Numbered from the stretch's first letter, positions 1 through 11,646 are shown. The stretch: DNA of 64,000 nucleotides from Alteromonas sp. 5E99-2 (GCF_017368475.1 NZ_JAFNJE010000004.1:234627-298626), one strand, 5' to 3'. Numbers and translations: made by a program. The notes: generated by a model from the sequence alone, not told the origin.

Positions 1-378
1 CACCACATAACCATAAACAATACGGTCATAAACATTGCCTAACGCCCCACCCAACACAAAGGTAAAAGCAATAGGAAGAATACGTTGGTCTCTTTTTGTC
101 TGTGATAGCCACCACACAATAACACCACTAATTCCTACCGCAATTAACGTAAAGAACCAGCGCTGCCAGCCATCGGCATCGTGCAAAAAACTAAATGCTG
201 CGCCGTAGTTTCGAACATAAGTTAAATTAAAAAATGGCAACAATTGATAAGACTCAGAAAGTGCCATTTCTTTAAGAACAAGCAGTTTACTCCATTGATC
301 TACGCCAATGACAACAAGGCTGATCCACAGAAACCTTAGACCCGAAGAGCCAATGCGAGACAACAGCCCATTAAGCAT
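1..378 (-). CDS. lspA: Lipoprotein signal peptidase LspA (partial, C-terminus outside window)
   Basis: Membrane aspartyl protease (signal peptidase II) that cleaves the signal peptide of diacylglyceryl-modified prolipoproteins in the inner membrane. The first 126 codons are present, read from ATG at 378 leftwards to base 1. Visible family motifs are [15 protein letters not shown] and [10 protein letters not shown]; the Asp of the last is one of the two catalytic aspartates, and the second lies beyond the edge. The start codon overlaps the end of ileS by 8 bases, the classic ileS-lspA coupling. It is too short for automatic ORF detection here only because the window cuts it. Confidence 0.93.
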   Translation of the reverse strand, partial: MLNGLLSRIGSSGLRFLWISLVVIGVDQWSKLLVLKEMALSESYQLLPFFNLTYVRNYGAAFSFLHDADGWQRWFFTLIAVGISGVIVWWLSQTKRDQRILPIAFTFVLGGALGNVYDRIVYGYVV

Positions 379-3199
379 AGTGTCGAACCTCTCCGTCACC
401 GTCTACGTTAGTAATACAACGGCCACATAGCTCTTCATGAACACTTGAGGTACCCACATCAGCTCTATGATGCCAACAACGTACGCATTTTTTACCTTCA
501 GATTTAGCAACTAAAACAGATAATCCATCGACGTCAGTGCTTTGTGCTGAACTTGCGCCCTCGTCATCAATACTAATAAGTTGTACCGACGAGGTAATCA
601 AAACAAAACGTAACTCGTCTTCAATTTTGCTTAATGCATTAAACAAATCATCATTCACATACAAAGTCACGCTCGCTTCTAATGAGCTACCAAGTAACTT
701 ATCTTTACGGGCTTTTTCAAGTTCGGCATTCACTGCCGTTTTAACGCTCATTACCGACTCCCAAAGGGCATCGTCTAAAGAACGATTCAGCTCAACGTTA
801 TCAAGACCAGTAAACCATTCATCGGTGAAAACATAATCGCCTCGCTTGCCTGGCAATGCTTGCCAAATCTCTTGGGCTGTAAAACTAGTCACCGGTGCCA
901 TCCAACGTACTAGGCATTCTGCAATGTAATACAAGGCAGTCTGGCAAGAACGTCTAGCATGACCTTCTGCTTTCGCCGTGTACTGGCGGTCTTTAATGAT
1001 ATCTAAGTAAAAACTACCTAATTCAATGGAGCAAAAATGAGTCAAGCTCTGAGAGACACCTAGCATGTCATATTCACTGTATGCATCAATAATGGTTTTC
1101 TGCATTGCTTGGGCGCGGCCTAATACCCACTTATCTAGCTCTACCATGTCTTCAAACGGTACACAGTCAGTTTCTGGGTTAAACCCACTTAGGTTCGCCA
1201 ATAAGAATCGAGCAGTGTTTCGAATTCTTCTATATCCATCAGCTGAACGCTTTAAGATATCGTTTGAAACTGTCATTTCTCCGCGATAATCCGTTGACGC
1301 AACCCATAAGCGCAAGATATCCGCACCTAATTTGTTCGTCACTTCTTGGGGCGCAATAACGTTTCCTAACGACTTGGACATTTTTTTACCATTGGCATCA
1401 ACGGTAAAGCCGTGAGTCAGCACAGCCTTGTAAGGTGCTTTTCCATGCATTGCAGTAGATGACATCAACGAAGACATAAACCAGCCTCTGTGTTGATCTG
1501 AGCCTTCTAAATACAAATCAGCAGGGCCGCTTAGCTCTTCTCTGCAATCAGTAACAAATGAATGCGTAACTCCACTATCAAACCAAACATCCAAAGTATC
1601 AGTGACTCTGTCGTACTGATCTGCACTGTCGCCTAACAAGCTTTCATCACTGGCATCCCACCACGCTTGAATGCCACTTTGTTCAACGGCCAAGGCAACA
1701 TTCTCTAAGATAGTAGACGTTTCTGGGTGTAATTCACCGGTTTGCTTGTTAACAAACAGTGGCATTGGTACGCCCCATGTACGCTGCCGAGAGATACACC
1801 AATCAGGTCGGCCTTCGACCATTTTACGGATCCGCTCTTCACCCCAGCTCGGTACCCATTTTGTTTCTTTGATTTGTTCAAGAGACTCATCTCTCAGCCC
1901 TTTGTTATCCATGCTAACAAACCATTGTGGCGTAGCACGGAAAATAATGGGCGACTTGTGTCTCCAGCAATGAGGATAACTGTGCTCATAAGGTATGTTT
2001 AAAACTAGATTACCCGTTTGTTCCACAAGCTCGATAATAGGCCCATTCGCTTTAAACACGTGCATACCAGCAAAGTGAGGCGTATTTTCTAAATAAACGC
2101 CGTTATTCCCTACGGGGTTATAAACTTCGATATCATACTGTTTACCGACATTGAAATCTTCAACACCGTGGGCTGGCGCAGTATGAACACATCCGGTACC
2201 CGATTCGGTAGTAACGTGGTCACCTAGAATCAGTGGAACGTTAATATCTAAAAATGGATGCTGTATCTCTAGTTTTTCTAGCGCACTACCTTGTGTTGTT
2301 GCAATAACCGTAAAGCTTTCAGCACCGTAACGCTGCATACTTTGCTCAACAAGATCTTCTGCCAACACCATTATACGTTCTTTATCACTGGTCACTTTTA
2401 CCAACGCATAATGCAACTCAGGGTGCAGACTAACCGCTCTGTTAGCCGGTAAGGTCCACGGTGTTGTCGTCCAAATAACTACACCGTGGGGCAATTGAGC
2501 AAACACACTTTCGTCAACACCAAACGCCTTGGCAAACTCAGCAACATTTGCCAAAGGAAAGTTCACATCAATGGCTGCTGATGTTTTATTTTGATATTCA
2601 ACTTCAGCCTCAGCTAATGCTGAACCGCAATCTGTACACCAATGAACAGGTTTAAACCCTTTCATCATGTGACCAGAATCTACAATTTTACCTAACGCGC
2701 GAATGATATTAGCTTCAGAGCTAAAATCCATGGTTTTGTATGGGTTATCCCAATCACCCAAAATACCCAAACGTTTAAAATCGGCTTTTTGCCCTTCTAC
2801 TTGGGTATTGGCGTAATCACGACAACGCTGTCTAAATTCTCCCGCAGACACTTTACGTCCTGGTTTACCCACTTTTTTCTCTACAACAAGTTCAATGGGG
2901 AGTCCATGGCAATCCCAACCAGGAACATAAGGCGCATCAAAACCCGCAAGGGTTTTTGACTTAACGATAATATCTTTAAGAATTTTATTCAGTGCATGAC
3001 CAATATGAATATTGCCGTTGGCATAAGGAGGGCCATCGTGCAAAGTAAAATTAGGTAAGCCTTTTTTCGCTTCTCTAATTTTTTCGTACAAACCGTCGGC
3101 ATACCATTGCTTAAGCATATCTGGTTCGCGTTGCGCAAGATTTCCACGCATTGGGAATGCGGTTTCAGGCAAGTTCAAAGTAGGTTTGTAGTCAGTCAT
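371..3199 (-). CDS. ileS: Isoleucyl-tRNA synthetase
   Basis: Class I aminoacyl-tRNA synthetase charging tRNA-Ile in the cytoplasm. The 942 residues match the usual proteobacterial length (about 940). HIGH is at residues 65-68, KMSKS near residue 605, and a C-terminal zinc ribbon is formed by CVRC and CGRC pairs. The editing (CP1) domain lies between the two signature motifs and includes a [12 protein letters not shown] stretch. The ATG start overlaps the ribF stop by one base (TAATG), so translation is probably coupled in a ribF-ileS-lspA operon. Confidence 0.98.
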   Translation of the reverse strand: MTDYKPTLNLPETAFPMRGNLAQREPDMLKQWYADGLYEKIREAKKGLPNFTLHDGPPYANGNIHIGHALNKILKDIIVKSKTLAGFDAPYVPGWDCHGLPIELVVEKKVGKPGRKVSAGEFRQRCRDYANTQVEGQKADFKRLGILGDWDNPYKTMDFSSEANIIRALGKIVDSGHMMKGFKPVHWCTDCGSALAEAEVEYQNKTSAAIDVNFPLANVAEFAKAFGVDESVFAQLPHGVVIWTTTPWTLPANRAVSLHPELHYALVKVTSDKERIMVLAEDLVEQSMQRYGAESFTVIATTQGSALEKLEIQHPFLDINVPLILGDHVTTESGTGCVHTAPAHGVEDFNVGKQYDIEVYNPVGNNGVYLENTPHFAGMHVFKANGPIIELVEQTGNLVLNIPYEHSYPHCWRHKSPIIFRATPQWFVSMDNKGLRDESLEQIKETKWVPSWGEERIRKMVEGRPDWCISRQRTWGVPMPLFVNKQTGELHPETSTILENVALAVEQSGIQAWWDASDESLLGDSADQYDRVTDTLDVWFDSGVTHSFVTDCREELSGPADLYLEGSDQHRGWFMSSLMSSTAMHGKAPYKAVLTHGFTVDANGKKMSKSLGNVIAPQEVTNKLGADILRLWVASTDYRGEMTVSNDILKRSADGYRRIRNTARFLLANLSGFNPETDCVPFEDMVELDKWVLGRAQAMQKTIIDAYSEYDMLGVSQSLTHFCSIELGSFYLDIIKDRQYTAKAEGHARRSCQTALYYIAECLVRWMAPVTSFTAQEIWQALPGKRGDYVFTDEWFTGLDNVELNRSLDDALWESVMSVKTAVNAELEKARKDKLLGSSLEASVTLYVNDDLFNALSKIEDELRFVLITSSVQLISIDDEGASSAQSTDVDGLSVLVAKSEGKKCVRCWHHRADVGTSSVHEELCGRCITNVDGDGEVRHYA

Positions 3200-4155
3200 T
3201 AATTCTCAGATTCCGTAATTACATCGTCAAATAATGCTGTTAAAAGCGTTAAGGCTTTTTCAGCATCAAGGGAAATTTGTTTTTTTAATTCATCAAATGA
3301 ATTGAATTTTATCTCATCGCGAATTTTCGATATGGGGGTAACGTCAATACGTTTCCCATATAAATCGCCACTATACTTAAATATATGTACTTCGAGCTGC
3401 ACTCGAGTACCGTCAATTGTGGGCCTACTGCCTATATTGGCAACGCCAAAATAACGTATCGTACCCAAGGTCACCGTTACAGCAAACACCCCTTGTAACG
3501 GAGAACGACAACGGTTTAATAATACATTTGCCGTAGGAAAACCAATAGTACGGCCTTTTTTATTGCCGTGAATCACTTTTCCAGAAATAGAAAAAGGACG
3601 CCCTAGCATTTCATGGGCAATCTCAAACTCATTTTGCTCAATTGATTCGCGAATAGCCGTGGAACTGATTCGAGAATCATGTAAGCGAAAACTTGCGGTA
3701 TTCACTACGTCAAACTGCTCTCGCTTACCCGCGTCTAGCAGCATAGCAAAATCACCTGCACGTTTTCTGCCAAAGCGGAAGTCGTCACCTACCACTAGGT
3801 ATTGAATACCTAATTTTTCAACAAGCAAGTCACGTATGAATGCTTCCGGAGATAACGCAGCAAACCGTTTATCAAAACGAATACAAATTAATCTATCAAT
3901 GCCTTGCTCGGCAAGTAAAGTGGCTTTATCTCGAAGCGTGGAAAGCCGTGCTGGTGCGTCAATTGGGGCAAAGACTTCTTCTGGTTGAGGTTCAAACACC
4001 ATAACTGCCGAGGGTAATTGCATTTCATTGGCCTTTTGTTTTAGCCGCTTTAATACTGCTTGATGCCCTAAATGCACGCCATCAAACTTACCGATTGTTA
4101 ATACACAACCCGTATGTTTTGCAGACAAATTGTGCACACCTCGAACAAGTTCCAC
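3199..4155 (-). CDS. ribF: Bifunctional riboflavin kinase / FAD synthetase
   Basis: Converts riboflavin to FMN and FMN to FAD. The N-terminal nucleotidyltransferase has [10 protein letters not shown] at residues 22-31 and ISSTAIR at 163-169. The C-terminal flavokinase has [10 protein letters not shown] at 201-210. The length of 318 residues is normal. It lies between murJ and ileS, as in many gammaproteobacteria, and its stop overlaps the ileS start by one base. Confidence 0.97.
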   Translation of the reverse strand: MELVRGVHNLSAKHTGCVLTIGKFDGVHLGHQAVLKRLKQKANEMQLPSAVMVFEPQPEEVFAPIDAPARLSTLRDKATLLAEQGIDRLICIRFDKRFAALSPEAFIRDLLVEKLGIQYLVVGDDFRFGRKRAGDFAMLLDAGKREQFDVVNTASFRLHDSRISSTAIRESIEQNEFEIAHEMLGRPFSISGKVIHGNKKGRTIGFPTANVLLNRCRSPLQGVFAVTVTLGTIRYFGVANIGSRPTIDGTRVQLEVHIFKYSGDLYGKRIDVTPISKIRDEIKFNSFDELKKQISLDAEKALTLLTALFDDVITESEN

Positions 4156-4225
4156 GATAACCTTACTGTATTCACTTCTATTTTGTGCGTGGGATTATAA
4201 ACAACCAAGACACATATACCAACGC

Positions 4226-5827
4226 TTAAAGCGCAGGTTTTAGCTGTCTTGGCCGAATTCCTACAAAGAAACTTGAAATAATGTAAATCAAACCGGCTCC
4301 TAGCACCCCTGAAGCTAACAAAATGACCTGCTCCAGTGAGTTCGCAGTAATGAAACCAGAGTTGTTCATTGCAATACGCAATACCAACACCATCAATGCA
4401 GTTGAAATTAAACTACGCAGAATGAATTTCTTTGTCTGAAGACTAAGAACATACACCTTATCCCGTCGTAATGCGTAATAGAGCAACCCTGCGTTAAGAA
4501 GCCCAGATAAGCTAGTCGCCAGCGCCAACCCGATATACGCAAGAGGCACCACTAAAATTAGGTTAAACACCATATTCGCCACCATACAAATAATACCAAA
4601 CTTCACGGGAGACTTAGTATCTTGGCGACTGAAAAAACCAGGTGCGAGTACTTTCACTAACATAAACCCAACCAACCCCATTGCGTACGCCGTTAAGCTA
4701 AATGACGCCATTATTGCGGTCTCGCTAGTAAATGCTCCTCTTTCAAAAATTACTTTTAAAATCGGCTCTGCAAGTACGCCTAAACCCGCGGCTGCAGGAA
4801 AGCCTACAAAACAAACCGCTCTGACTGCCCAATCTATATTTTGCTGAAAGGCTTTTGGGTTATTGCCAATATGGTTACGAGAAAGCGTGGGAAGAATAAC
4901 CGTTGCAATAGCGATACCAAATAGTCCCAACGGAAACTCTAATAGCCGGTCTGAGTAGTACAACCAACTGATTGACCCCGTGACTAAAAAGCTTGCGATA
5001 AGCGTATCTAAAAGTAAATTGATTTGGCTGACCGATACCCCAAATAACGCGGGTATCATTAAGCGTCTGACTTTTGTAACTTGAGGATGAGACCAGCCCC
5101 AACTGGGTTTAACCAATAACCCTTGCTTTAACAAAAACGGAATCTGAAACGCTAATTGGATAACGCCGCCAATAAATACGCCCCATGCTAATCCAAACGC
5201 CGGCTCCTCGAACCGCGGCGATAGAAACACAGCACAACTGATAATAGCAATATTCAATAAAACAGGGGTAAATGCAGCAACTGAAAATTTATTCACTGCA
5301 TTCAAAATAGCACCTGACAACGCAGTTAAGGCGACAAAAAATAAATAGGGAAAGGTGATTTTTAGCATCACAGCAGCCAGTTCGAACTTTGCGCCCTCCG
5401 GTTCATTGTTTAAGTAATCAATAAACCACCCCGTACCAAATAATGCCGCAATGACAGGAGAACCAATGACGCCAACGATAGCGGTAAAAAAAACGATAAT
5501 GCCTAGGGTTCCGGTAACCTTTCCAATAAACTCGATTAAGGCTGCGTTGTCTTTTTTAGCTTGCTGTTCGGTAAGTACGGGAATAAAGGCTTGAGCAAAT
5601 GCGCCTTCAGCGAAAAGCCGACGCAAAAAGTTAGGAATTTTATTAACCAAAAAGAAAACGTCTGCTGCCGCGCCATCCCCCATTAAGCGAGCGACCACCA
5701 CGTCTCGAACCAATCCAAGTATGCGAGACAAAAATGTCATTGCACTTACAATAATACCTGCGCGTAGTAAGCCTGTGCTCTTTTCCTTGTCGCTTTTTTC
5801 TACTGTGGAGTTGCTCTGAGTTGCCAT
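4226..5827 (-). CDS. murJ: Lipid II flippase MurJ
   Basis: Multi-pass inner-membrane flippase that moves the peptidoglycan precursor lipid II to the periplasmic face. The 533 residues are dominated by hydrophobic segments, with the family signature SRILGLVRDVVVARLMG near residues 34-50 and a conserved FLRRLFAEGAFAQAF stretch. A charged N-terminal tail of about 20 residues precedes the first membrane segment. It lies 70 bases upstream of ribF on the same strand and is divergent from rpsT, the usual neighbourhood. Confidence 0.96.
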   Translation of the reverse strand: MATQSNSTVEKSDKEKSTGLLRAGIIVSAMTFLSRILGLVRDVVVARLMGDGAAADVFFLVNKIPNFLRRLFAEGAFAQAFIPVLTEQQAKKDNAALIEFIGKVTGTLGIIVFFTAIVGVIGSPVIAALFGTGWFIDYLNNEPEGAKFELAAVMLKITFPYLFFVALTALSGAILNAVNKFSVAAFTPVLLNIAIISCAVFLSPRFEEPAFGLAWGVFIGGVIQLAFQIPFLLKQGLLVKPSWGWSHPQVTKVRRLMIPALFGVSVSQINLLLDTLIASFLVTGSISWLYYSDRLLEFPLGLFGIAIATVILPTLSRNHIGNNPKAFQQNIDWAVRAVCFVGFPAAAGLGVLAEPILKVIFERGAFTSETAIMASFSLTAYAMGLVGFMLVKVLAPGFFSRQDTKSPVKFGIICMVANMVFNLILVVPLAYIGLALATSLSGLLNAGLLYYALRRDKVYVLSLQTKKFILRSLISTALMVLVLRIAMNNSGFITANSLEQVILLASGVLGAGLIYIISSFFVGIRPRQLKPAL

Positions 5828-5920
5828 GTTATCTGTTGGTATACAAAAATGATCTAGGTCCGCATGGTGAGTGCTATTTTAACTCTATGCAAGTAAAACA
5901 TCACAATCTATAATTCACTG

Positions 5921-5949
5921 TTGACAAAGGCGCACTTTCTAGGCAGAAT
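5921..5949 (+). promoter_or_regulatory. Sigma-70-type promoter of rpsT
   Basis: TTGACA at 5921-5926 and CAGAAT at 5944-5949 with a 17-base spacer, about 40 bases before the rpsT start. A perfect -35 with ideal spacing is expected for a ribosomal protein gene. Confidence 0.75.
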
Positions 5950-5996
5950 TCGCGTCCTCGATTTTTGAGTTGAAATTATTTTTTGGGAGTTACACC

Positions 5997-6257
5997 TTGG
6001 CTAATATCAAGTCCGCTAAGAAACGTGCGATCCAAGCCGAAAAACGTCGCCAGCATAATGCTAGTCGCCGCTCTATGACTCGTACAAGTCTTAAGAAAGT
6101 GGTTGCTGCTATTGATCAAGGTGATAAAGAAGCTGCACAAGCTGCATTTGTAGCTGCAACGCCAATCCTAGACAGAATGGCAACTAAAGGCCTGATCCAC
6201 AAAAACAAAGCTGCTCGTCATAAGAGCCGCCTTGCTGCGCAAATTAAAGCGCTTTAA
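5997..6257 (+). CDS. rpsT: 30S ribosomal protein S20
   Basis: Small-subunit protein binding 16S rRNA. The best start is TTG at 5997, giving an 86-residue product beginning (M)[17 protein letters not shown], the exact family N-terminus. The longer frame from 5970 adds ten residues unlike S20. A Shine-Dalgarno GGGAG at 5985-5989 sits seven bases before the TTG. E. coli rpsT also uses a UUG start, tied to autoregulation by S20, so the rare start is probably conserved for that reason. A strong terminator follows. Confidence 0.97.
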   Translation: MANIKSAKKRAIQAEKRRQHNASRRSMTRTSLKKVVAAIDQGDKEAAQAAFVAATPILDRMATKGLIHKNKAARHKSRLAAQIKAL

Positions 6258-6272
6258 GCAATATATACAATT

Positions 6273-6303
6273 AAAAAAGCGAGCTTTATGCTCGCTTTTT
6301 TTT
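6273..6303 (+). terminator. Rho-independent terminator of rpsT
   Basis: Hairpin AAAAAGCGAGC / GCTCGCTTTTT with a five-base loop and a run of eight T, starting 15 bases after the rpsT stop. Confidence 0.92.
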
Positions 6304-6442
6304 ATCTAAAATTCGGCCTAAAGCTAGTAAAGCTATTCATCTTGCATCCACAGAAATTAACGTTAAATTAATATCCTCGTATCCCCGAAAATATAGTATT
6401 GTCTCAATAAGCCATTATTCAGCAAAACGGTTAAACAAGACT

Positions 6443-6613
6443 ATGCTACGTATCATCATTCTCATTCCCTTACTTTTACTTGTTTTATGGTTTATATATT
6501 TAAAATTAAATAACTTCTCTCTTGAACAAGGCAAACAAGGATTTGTGTATATCTTAGTCATATCCAGTGTGATTGCGTTGTTTTATTCTGGAATGCTATT
6601 TCTTACTCATTAA
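6443..6613 (+). CDS. Small two-helix membrane protein (56 aa), function unknown
   Basis: ATG at 6443 to TAA at 6611-6613. The product is strongly hydrophobic: a first membrane segment at about residues 3-20, a short polar turn (NNFSLEQGKQG) and a second segment at about 34-54. It lies between the rpsT terminator and a bidirectional terminator shared with ppiD, so it forms a transcription unit of its own. The hydrophobic-turn-hydrophobic pattern and its own terminator argue that it is real, but no clear ribosome-binding site is visible and I recognise no family. Confidence 0.6.
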   Translation: MLRIIILIPLLLLVLWFIYLKLNNFSLEQGKQGFVYILVISSVIALFYSGMLFLTH

Positions 6614-6641
6614 AAAAGGCGAACACTAGGTTCGCCTTTTT
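6613..6641. terminator. Bidirectional terminator between the small membrane protein and ppiD
   Basis: A 12-bp perfect stem (AAAAAGGCGAAC / GTTCGCCTTTTT) with a five-base loop. The A-run and T-run on either side make it usable from both strands; genes converge on it. Confidence 0.9.
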
Positions 6642-6660
6642 AAGTCATAAAGTAGAAAGC

Positions 6661-8562
6661 TTAGTTTTCAACTTCAGCCATCAACTTAATGGAAGCTTCT
6701 TCTTTTAATGCATCTATTAAAGCCGCCACTTCCACGTTTGTACTTTCAGCGGCTAAACGCTGTTTATACTGCTCAATGGTCTCTGCGCTCACTGAGTCCA
6801 CGCTATTGACTGCAGTCAGTAAAACTACAGCAACGCTATCAATACCTAAATCAACCACTTCAATATTCTCTGGAGAGGCTGTACTCATAGAAAATAGAGT
6901 ATTTCTTACGGTAGAAGGTAAATCGGATGTACTTCTTGTTAGTGCAACCCGAGTAGACCAATCAACACCGCGCTCTATCAGCAAGCTTGCAGCAGCAGAA
7001 ACGTCGGTTTGATAAGTTTCAATAAAGCTCTCAGCCCAAGTACGAGAAGCATCTTGTGCTTTTTCCGTTTTTAACGTGCTGACTATTTGATCTGAAACTT
7101 CATCCAACGATTTAGTACGCTGCGGCTCATGCTCGATAACACGCATAACCAACACGTGCTCATCAGTTATTTCTATTACATCACTATTCACTTGTTCTTC
7201 AATTAACTCGTCAGAAAACGCGACTGCAGCAATATCACCACGGTCAAACGGGGAAGGCGCAAAGCTTCTAGTTAGCAACCCTGTAGTTTGTACTTTACCA
7301 TTAATGCTTTCTGCCACTTCTTCTAGAGAGTCAGATACCTCAAATGCTAACTGAGACATTTCTGTTTGTAGTCGATAAAACTCATCTAACGCTTTATCTT
7401 GCTTAATCGTTTCTTCGATTTCAGCACTCACCTCAGATAAAGGCTGTGTTTCTAACAATTTAATCGACGTCGCTTTAATTAAGTGGTAGCCGAAATCAGT
7501 CTCTACTGGCTCAGAAACATCTCCAACATTGGCTAAATTGAACACCGCAGATTCAAATGCTTCTCCCATCAAACCTTCGGTAATCTCGCCTAAATCGCCA
7601 CCGTTTTCTGCACTGAAGGTATCATCTGACTCTGCAGATGCGACCTCTTCAAACGCTTCACCATTGTTGATACGTTCTTTTAATACAGTTATCCGCTCAA
7701 GTGCTGCGTCTTTATCATCATTGAATTCAACTAAGATGTGAGATACGGCTCTTTTTTCTTCTGTCTGATAAGCAGACAAATGCTCGTCGTAATAAGTAGC
7801 AACTTCTTGCTCATTCACCAAAATGTCTTTCTTCAGTGTTTCAACGTCTAATTCAACATAAGCTAAACTGACTTTCTCTTCTGTATCAAAACGATTTAAG
7901 TTGGCATCGTAGTAAATTTGAATTTCTTCATCAGTCACTTCAATGTCGTTTGAAAATGCACTTGATTCAAGAGTCAATATCTTTGCGTCGCGAGTTTGCT
8001 GTTCTAATTGAGCAACTAATTTCGCTGCATTAGATAAAGCAAAACCACTGCCGCCTAACGCCCTTGATAATTGATCACGTGTCATTTCTCGGCGAATGTA
8101 CTCTCTAAATTCAGATGGTTGAAAACCTGACTGTCTTATCGCAACTAAATATCTGTCGTTACTGAATACGCCGCCAACTTGAAATTGCGGTATAGCCGTA
8201 ATTGCTTCCTTAACTTGTTCGTCACTTACTCTTAAACCTAATGACTCTGCATGCTGCTTAAGGAGTAAATCACCAATAAGTTGCTGCAGTGCTTGGTCTT
8301 TAAATTGTGCTAAATAGGTAGGGTCAGAAAATAAGGCTGACACTCCTTCACCAAACTGCGCTTCCATTTGAGCACGTTGATTTTGATATGCTCGTTCGAC
8401 TTCGCTGGCTGCGATTTCTTCACCGTTAACTTTCGCTACTGCGTTCGTGGTTGGCGCTGACAAATAGCTTCCAACACCAGCAAAAACAAAGCTCATTATA
8501 ATTAAGCCAACAATAACCATTGCCCATGGACCTTGGGCACCTTCTCTGATCCGTTCTAACAT
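6661..8562 (-). CDS. ppiD: Periplasmic folding chaperone PpiD (SurA/parvulin type)
   Basis: Inner-membrane-anchored chaperone on the periplasmic side that helps newly exported proteins fold. The 633 residues begin MLERIREGAQGPW with one membrane segment at about residues 14-34, then a SurA-like N-terminal domain. A parvulin domain at about 265-370 contains VSHILVEF and GGDLGEITEGLMGEAFE. The length and hupB neighbour match the gammaproteobacterial family. Confidence 0.95.
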   Translation of the reverse strand: MLERIREGAQGPWAMVIVGLIIMSFVFAGVGSYLSAPTTNAVAKVNGEEIAASEVERAYQNQRAQMEAQFGEGVSALFSDPTYLAQFKDQALQQLIGDLLLKQHAESLGLRVSDEQVKEAITAIPQFQVGGVFSNDRYLVAIRQSGFQPSEFREYIRREMTRDQLSRALGGSGFALSNAAKLVAQLEQQTRDAKILTLESSAFSNDIEVTDEEIQIYYDANLNRFDTEEKVSLAYVELDVETLKKDILVNEQEVATYYDEHLSAYQTEEKRAVSHILVEFNDDKDAALERITVLKERINNGEAFEEVASAESDDTFSAENGGDLGEITEGLMGEAFESAVFNLANVGDVSEPVETDFGYHLIKATSIKLLETQPLSEVSAEIEETIKQDKALDEFYRLQTEMSQLAFEVSDSLEEVAESINGKVQTTGLLTRSFAPSPFDRGDIAAVAFSDELIEEQVNSDVIEITDEHVLVMRVIEHEPQRTKSLDEVSDQIVSTLKTEKAQDASRTWAESFIETYQTDVSAAASLLIERGVDWSTRVALTRSTSDLPSTVRNTLFSMSTASPENIEVVDLGIDSVAVVLLTAVNSVDSVSAETIEQYKQRLAAESTNVEVAALIDALKEEASIKLMAEVEN

Positions 8563-8664
8563 GATCGTTTATTTACTCCGTATCTGAAATACTGCCCATT
8601 AAGATATATGGGGATATGCGATGGATTATATCGTACTCTTAGGGGTTAAAGCGAGGTAACAGAA

Positions 8665-8697
8665 ATAAAAAAGGCGATGGATATGCCATCGCCTTTC
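8665..8697 (-). terminator. Rho-independent terminator of hupB
   Basis: Read leftwards: stem AAGGCGATGG / CCATCGCCTT with a five-base loop, followed by a T-run, about 20 bases after the hupB stop. Confidence 0.88.
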
Positions 8698-8715
8698 TAA
8701 TCGTTAACTGTAAAC

Positions 8716-8988
8716 TTAATTACACGAATCTTTTAGCGCTTTACCCGCTTTGAACGAAGGTACTTTTGCTGCAGAAATTTGGATAGTCTCGCCTGTCTGT
8801 GGGTTACGACCACTTCTAGCTGCTCTTTCTCTAACCGCAAATGTACCAAAACCGACCAATGCTACTTGATCCCCTTCTTTAAGCGCTTCAGTAACTGTAT
8901 CGGTAAAAGCATCTAGTGCACGGCTTGCTGCTGCTTTAGAAATATCTGCATTTGCAGCAATACTGTCGATAAGTTGAGACTTGTTCAC
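8716..8988 (-). CDS. hupB: DNA-binding protein HU-beta
   Basis: Nucleoid-associated protein that bends DNA as a dimer. The 90 residues carry the HU signature [18 protein letters not shown] with the DNA-contacting arm at about residues 47-75, ending in [13 protein letters not shown]. It lies between lon and ppiD, the usual lon-hupB-ppiD order. It has its own promoter and terminator. Confidence 0.97.
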   Translation of the reverse strand: MNKSQLIDSIAANADISKAAASRALDAFTDTVTEALKEGDQVALVGFGTFAVRERAARSGRNPQTGETIQISAAKVPSFKAGKALKDSCN

Positions 8989-9051
8989 TATTTTAATCCC
9001 CTTCGGTTGTTATTATTTGTCACGCCACCTATTAAGAATGACAACTCTGAC

Positions 9052-9080
9052 GTTATAACAAGCTTGATTAAGAACATCAA
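9052..9080 (-). promoter_or_regulatory. Likely sigma-70 promoter of hupB
   Basis: On the minus strand TTGATG (9080-9075) and TATAAC (9057-9052) with a 17-base spacer, 64 bases from the hupB start. An inverted repeat, GCTTGAT / ATCAAGC at 9062-9082, covers the -35 and spacer and could be an operator. The rest of the 262-base lon-hupB gap shows no gene. Confidence 0.6.
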
Positions 9081-9250
9081 GCTATCTGTTACATTTTTTT
9101 AACTTAAAAGTAAAACCGCTTCTATCCCTTTGGTGACAAGGCCTTTAGCAATTCCATATAAAAGGTATCACAACTTTCGCCTATTGAAAGCCCCGAAAGC
9201 CAAATAAATTCAAAATTTATTGATATGTATTGATTTTTTTATTCAAAAAA

Positions 9251-11602
9251 TTAGTTTTTCGTCGTTTTCCATGATTCAACAGGGTTAGCCAAGGCTAAAT
9301 CAAGTACTTCATCAATCCATTGAACAGGATGAATACTAAGATCCTGTTTAACATTATCCGGGATTTCTTCCAGATCTCGTGCGTTATCTTTTGGAATAAC
9401 AACAATTTTTGTCCCACCACGGTGGGCAGCTAAGAGTTTTTCTTTTAACCCCCCAATAGCAAGTACCTCACCTCGTAGGGTAATTTCACCTGTCATTGCA
9501 ACATCACAGCGAACAGGGTTGCCCGTTAGTGACGAGACCAACGCTGTGCACATTCCAATCCCTGCACTTGGCCCATCTTTGGGCGTAGCACCCTCAGGAA
9601 CGTGTACGTGTATATCTCTTTTTTCGTAGAAATCGTCGTTAATTCTTAATTTCTCAGCTCTACTTCGTACCACCGTCATAGCAGTTTGAATTGATTCTTG
9701 CATAACATCGCCCAACGAACCTGTGAAGGTTGTTTTTCCTTTACCCGGTACAGATGTTGTTTCAATCGTAAGCAGATCACCGCCGACTTGCGTCCATGCT
9801 AAACCTGTTACTTGGCCGATTTGATTATTGTCTTCAGCTTTTCCATAATCGAAACGTTGGACACCTAGGTAATCTTTTAGATTCTTATCATCAACAACGA
9901 CTTTTTCATTGCTCTTTTTCAGCAAAATCGATTTAACCGCTTTTCTGCAGATTTTTGAGATCTCTCGTTCCAGACTTCTAACACCTGCTTCACGAGTGTA
10001 ATAACGAACAATACCAATTAATGCTGAATCAGTGACTTCCAATTCGCTAGGCTTCAGTCCATTACGCTCTATTTGTTTGCTTAGCAAATGGCGTTTGGCA
10101 ATATTGAGTTTTTCATCTTCCGTATATCCAGACAGCCTGATAACTTCCATTCTATCTAATAGCGGCCCCGGAATGTCCATACTGTTAGATGTCGCAACAA
10201 ACATAACATCAGATAAGTCGTAATCCACTTCAAGGTAATGGTCGCTAAACGCGCTATTTTGCTCTGGATCAAGCACTTCAAGCAAGGCTGAAGAAGGGTC
10301 TCCACGCATGTCAGATGACATTTTGTCAATTTCATCTAACAAGAAAAGTGGGTTTTTAACGCCAACTTTCGCCATTTTCTGTACTAATTTACCGGGCAAG
10401 GAGCCAATATAAGTACGGCGATGGCCACGTATTTCAGCTTCATCACGCACGCCACCTAATGCCATACGAATGTATTTACGGCCAGTCGCTTTTGCAATTG
10501 ACTGCCCCAAAGACGTTTTCCCTACTCCCGGAGGTCCAACTAAACACAAAATAGGGCCTTTTAGTTTTTTGACCCTTTGTTGAACTGCGAGATATTCTAA
10601 AATCCGTTCTTTTACTTTATCTAATCCGAAATGATCGGCATCAAGAATTTTTTCTGCTCGAGGGAGATCTTTTTTAACCGCACTGCGCTTTGTCCAAGGA
10701 ACGTTTGAAAGCCAATCTATATAACTTCTCACTACAGTAGCTTCTGCAGACATTGGCGACATCATTTTAAGCTTTTGCAGCTCTGCGGTAGCTTTTTCTT
10801 CTGCTTCTTTTGGCATTTTCGCATCAGCGATTTTCTTTGCTAACGCTTCAAATTCGTCTGGTGCTTCATCCATGTCACCCAGTTCTTTTTGAATGGCCTT
10901 CATTTGCTCATTCAAATAGTATTCTCGCTGACTTTTCTCCATTTGCTTTTTAACGCGAGTACGGATTTTCTTTTCTACTTGAAGAAGGTCTATTTCCCCT
11001 TCCATCAATGCCATCAGATACTCAAGACGCTCATTGATGCCTTTCATTTCTAACACTTTTTGCTTTTCGGCTAGCTTTAAAGGCATATGTGCGGCCATGG
11101 TGTCAGCCAGTCTCGCGGCGTCTTCAATGCCATTAAGTGAAGTCAAAACCTCAGGAGGAATCTTTTTGTTTAGTTTTACATAGCCTTCAAACTGAGATAC
11201 CGCAGAACGAATGAGCACTTCTTGCTCAGCTTCAGGCAACGGAGCATCATCGAGCTCTTCAACCTCTGCCATAAAGAAAGGCTCTAATTGAGAGAAAGAC
11301 TCTATAGTTGCTCGCACGCTTCCTTCAACGAGCACTTTAACGGTGCCATCTGGCAACTTTAACAATTGTAAAATAGTGGCAACGGTACCCACTTGGAATA
11401 CGTCATCGGACGTTGGTTCATCAACGCCTGCATCTTTTTGTGCAACGAGAAAAATGTGTTTATCCGCATCCATTGCTGCTTCTAAACATTTAATGGATTT
11501 TTCCCTGCCCACAAACAAAGGAATGACCATGTGTGGATATACAACTACGTCGCGCAATGCCAGAACGGGCATTTCAGTGCGATTATCTCGCTCTTTCGTC
11601 AT
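9251..11602 (-). CDS. lon: ATP-dependent Lon protease
   Basis: Cytoplasmic AAA+ protease degrading misfolded and regulatory proteins. The 783 residues match E. coli Lon (784). The N-terminal substrate domain starts [23 protein letters not shown]. Walker [10 protein letters not shown] is near residue 356. The protease domain has the catalytic serine in [11 protein letters not shown] (near 679) and the lysine in [14 protein letters not shown] (near 722), so both dyad residues are present. It follows the clpX terminator and has its own heat-shock promoter. Confidence 0.98.
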   Translation of the reverse strand: MTKERDNRTEMPVLALRDVVVYPHMVIPLFVGREKSIKCLEAAMDADKHIFLVAQKDAGVDEPTSDDVFQVGTVATILQLLKLPDGTVKVLVEGSVRATIESFSQLEPFFMAEVEELDDAPLPEAEQEVLIRSAVSQFEGYVKLNKKIPPEVLTSLNGIEDAARLADTMAAHMPLKLAEKQKVLEMKGINERLEYLMALMEGEIDLLQVEKKIRTRVKKQMEKSQREYYLNEQMKAIQKELGDMDEAPDEFEALAKKIADAKMPKEAEEKATAELQKLKMMSPMSAEATVVRSYIDWLSNVPWTKRSAVKKDLPRAEKILDADHFGLDKVKERILEYLAVQQRVKKLKGPILCLVGPPGVGKTSLGQSIAKATGRKYIRMALGGVRDEAEIRGHRRTYIGSLPGKLVQKMAKVGVKNPLFLLDEIDKMSSDMRGDPSSALLEVLDPEQNSAFSDHYLEVDYDLSDVMFVATSNSMDIPGPLLDRMEVIRLSGYTEDEKLNIAKRHLLSKQIERNGLKPSELEVTDSALIGIVRYYTREAGVRSLEREISKICRKAVKSILLKKSNEKVVVDDKNLKDYLGVQRFDYGKAEDNNQIGQVTGLAWTQVGGDLLTIETTSVPGKGKTTFTGSLGDVMQESIQTAMTVVRSRAEKLRINDDFYEKRDIHVHVPEGATPKDGPSAGIGMCTALVSSLTGNPVRCDVAMTGEITLRGEVLAIGGLKEKLLAAHRGGTKIVVIPKDNARDLEEIPDNVKQDLSIHPVQWIDEVLDLALANPVESWKTTKN

Positions 11603-11646
11603 GCGTATTCTCTAAACTGATTAATTAAATATGATTATGGCTATAT

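Noticed and set aside
8606..8613. CCCCATAT on the minus strand upstream of ppiD, like a sigma-32 -10
   Set aside because: No TTGAA-like -35 lies 11-16 bases upstream. ppiD may be heat-shock controlled as in E. coli, but the sequence does not show a complete promoter.
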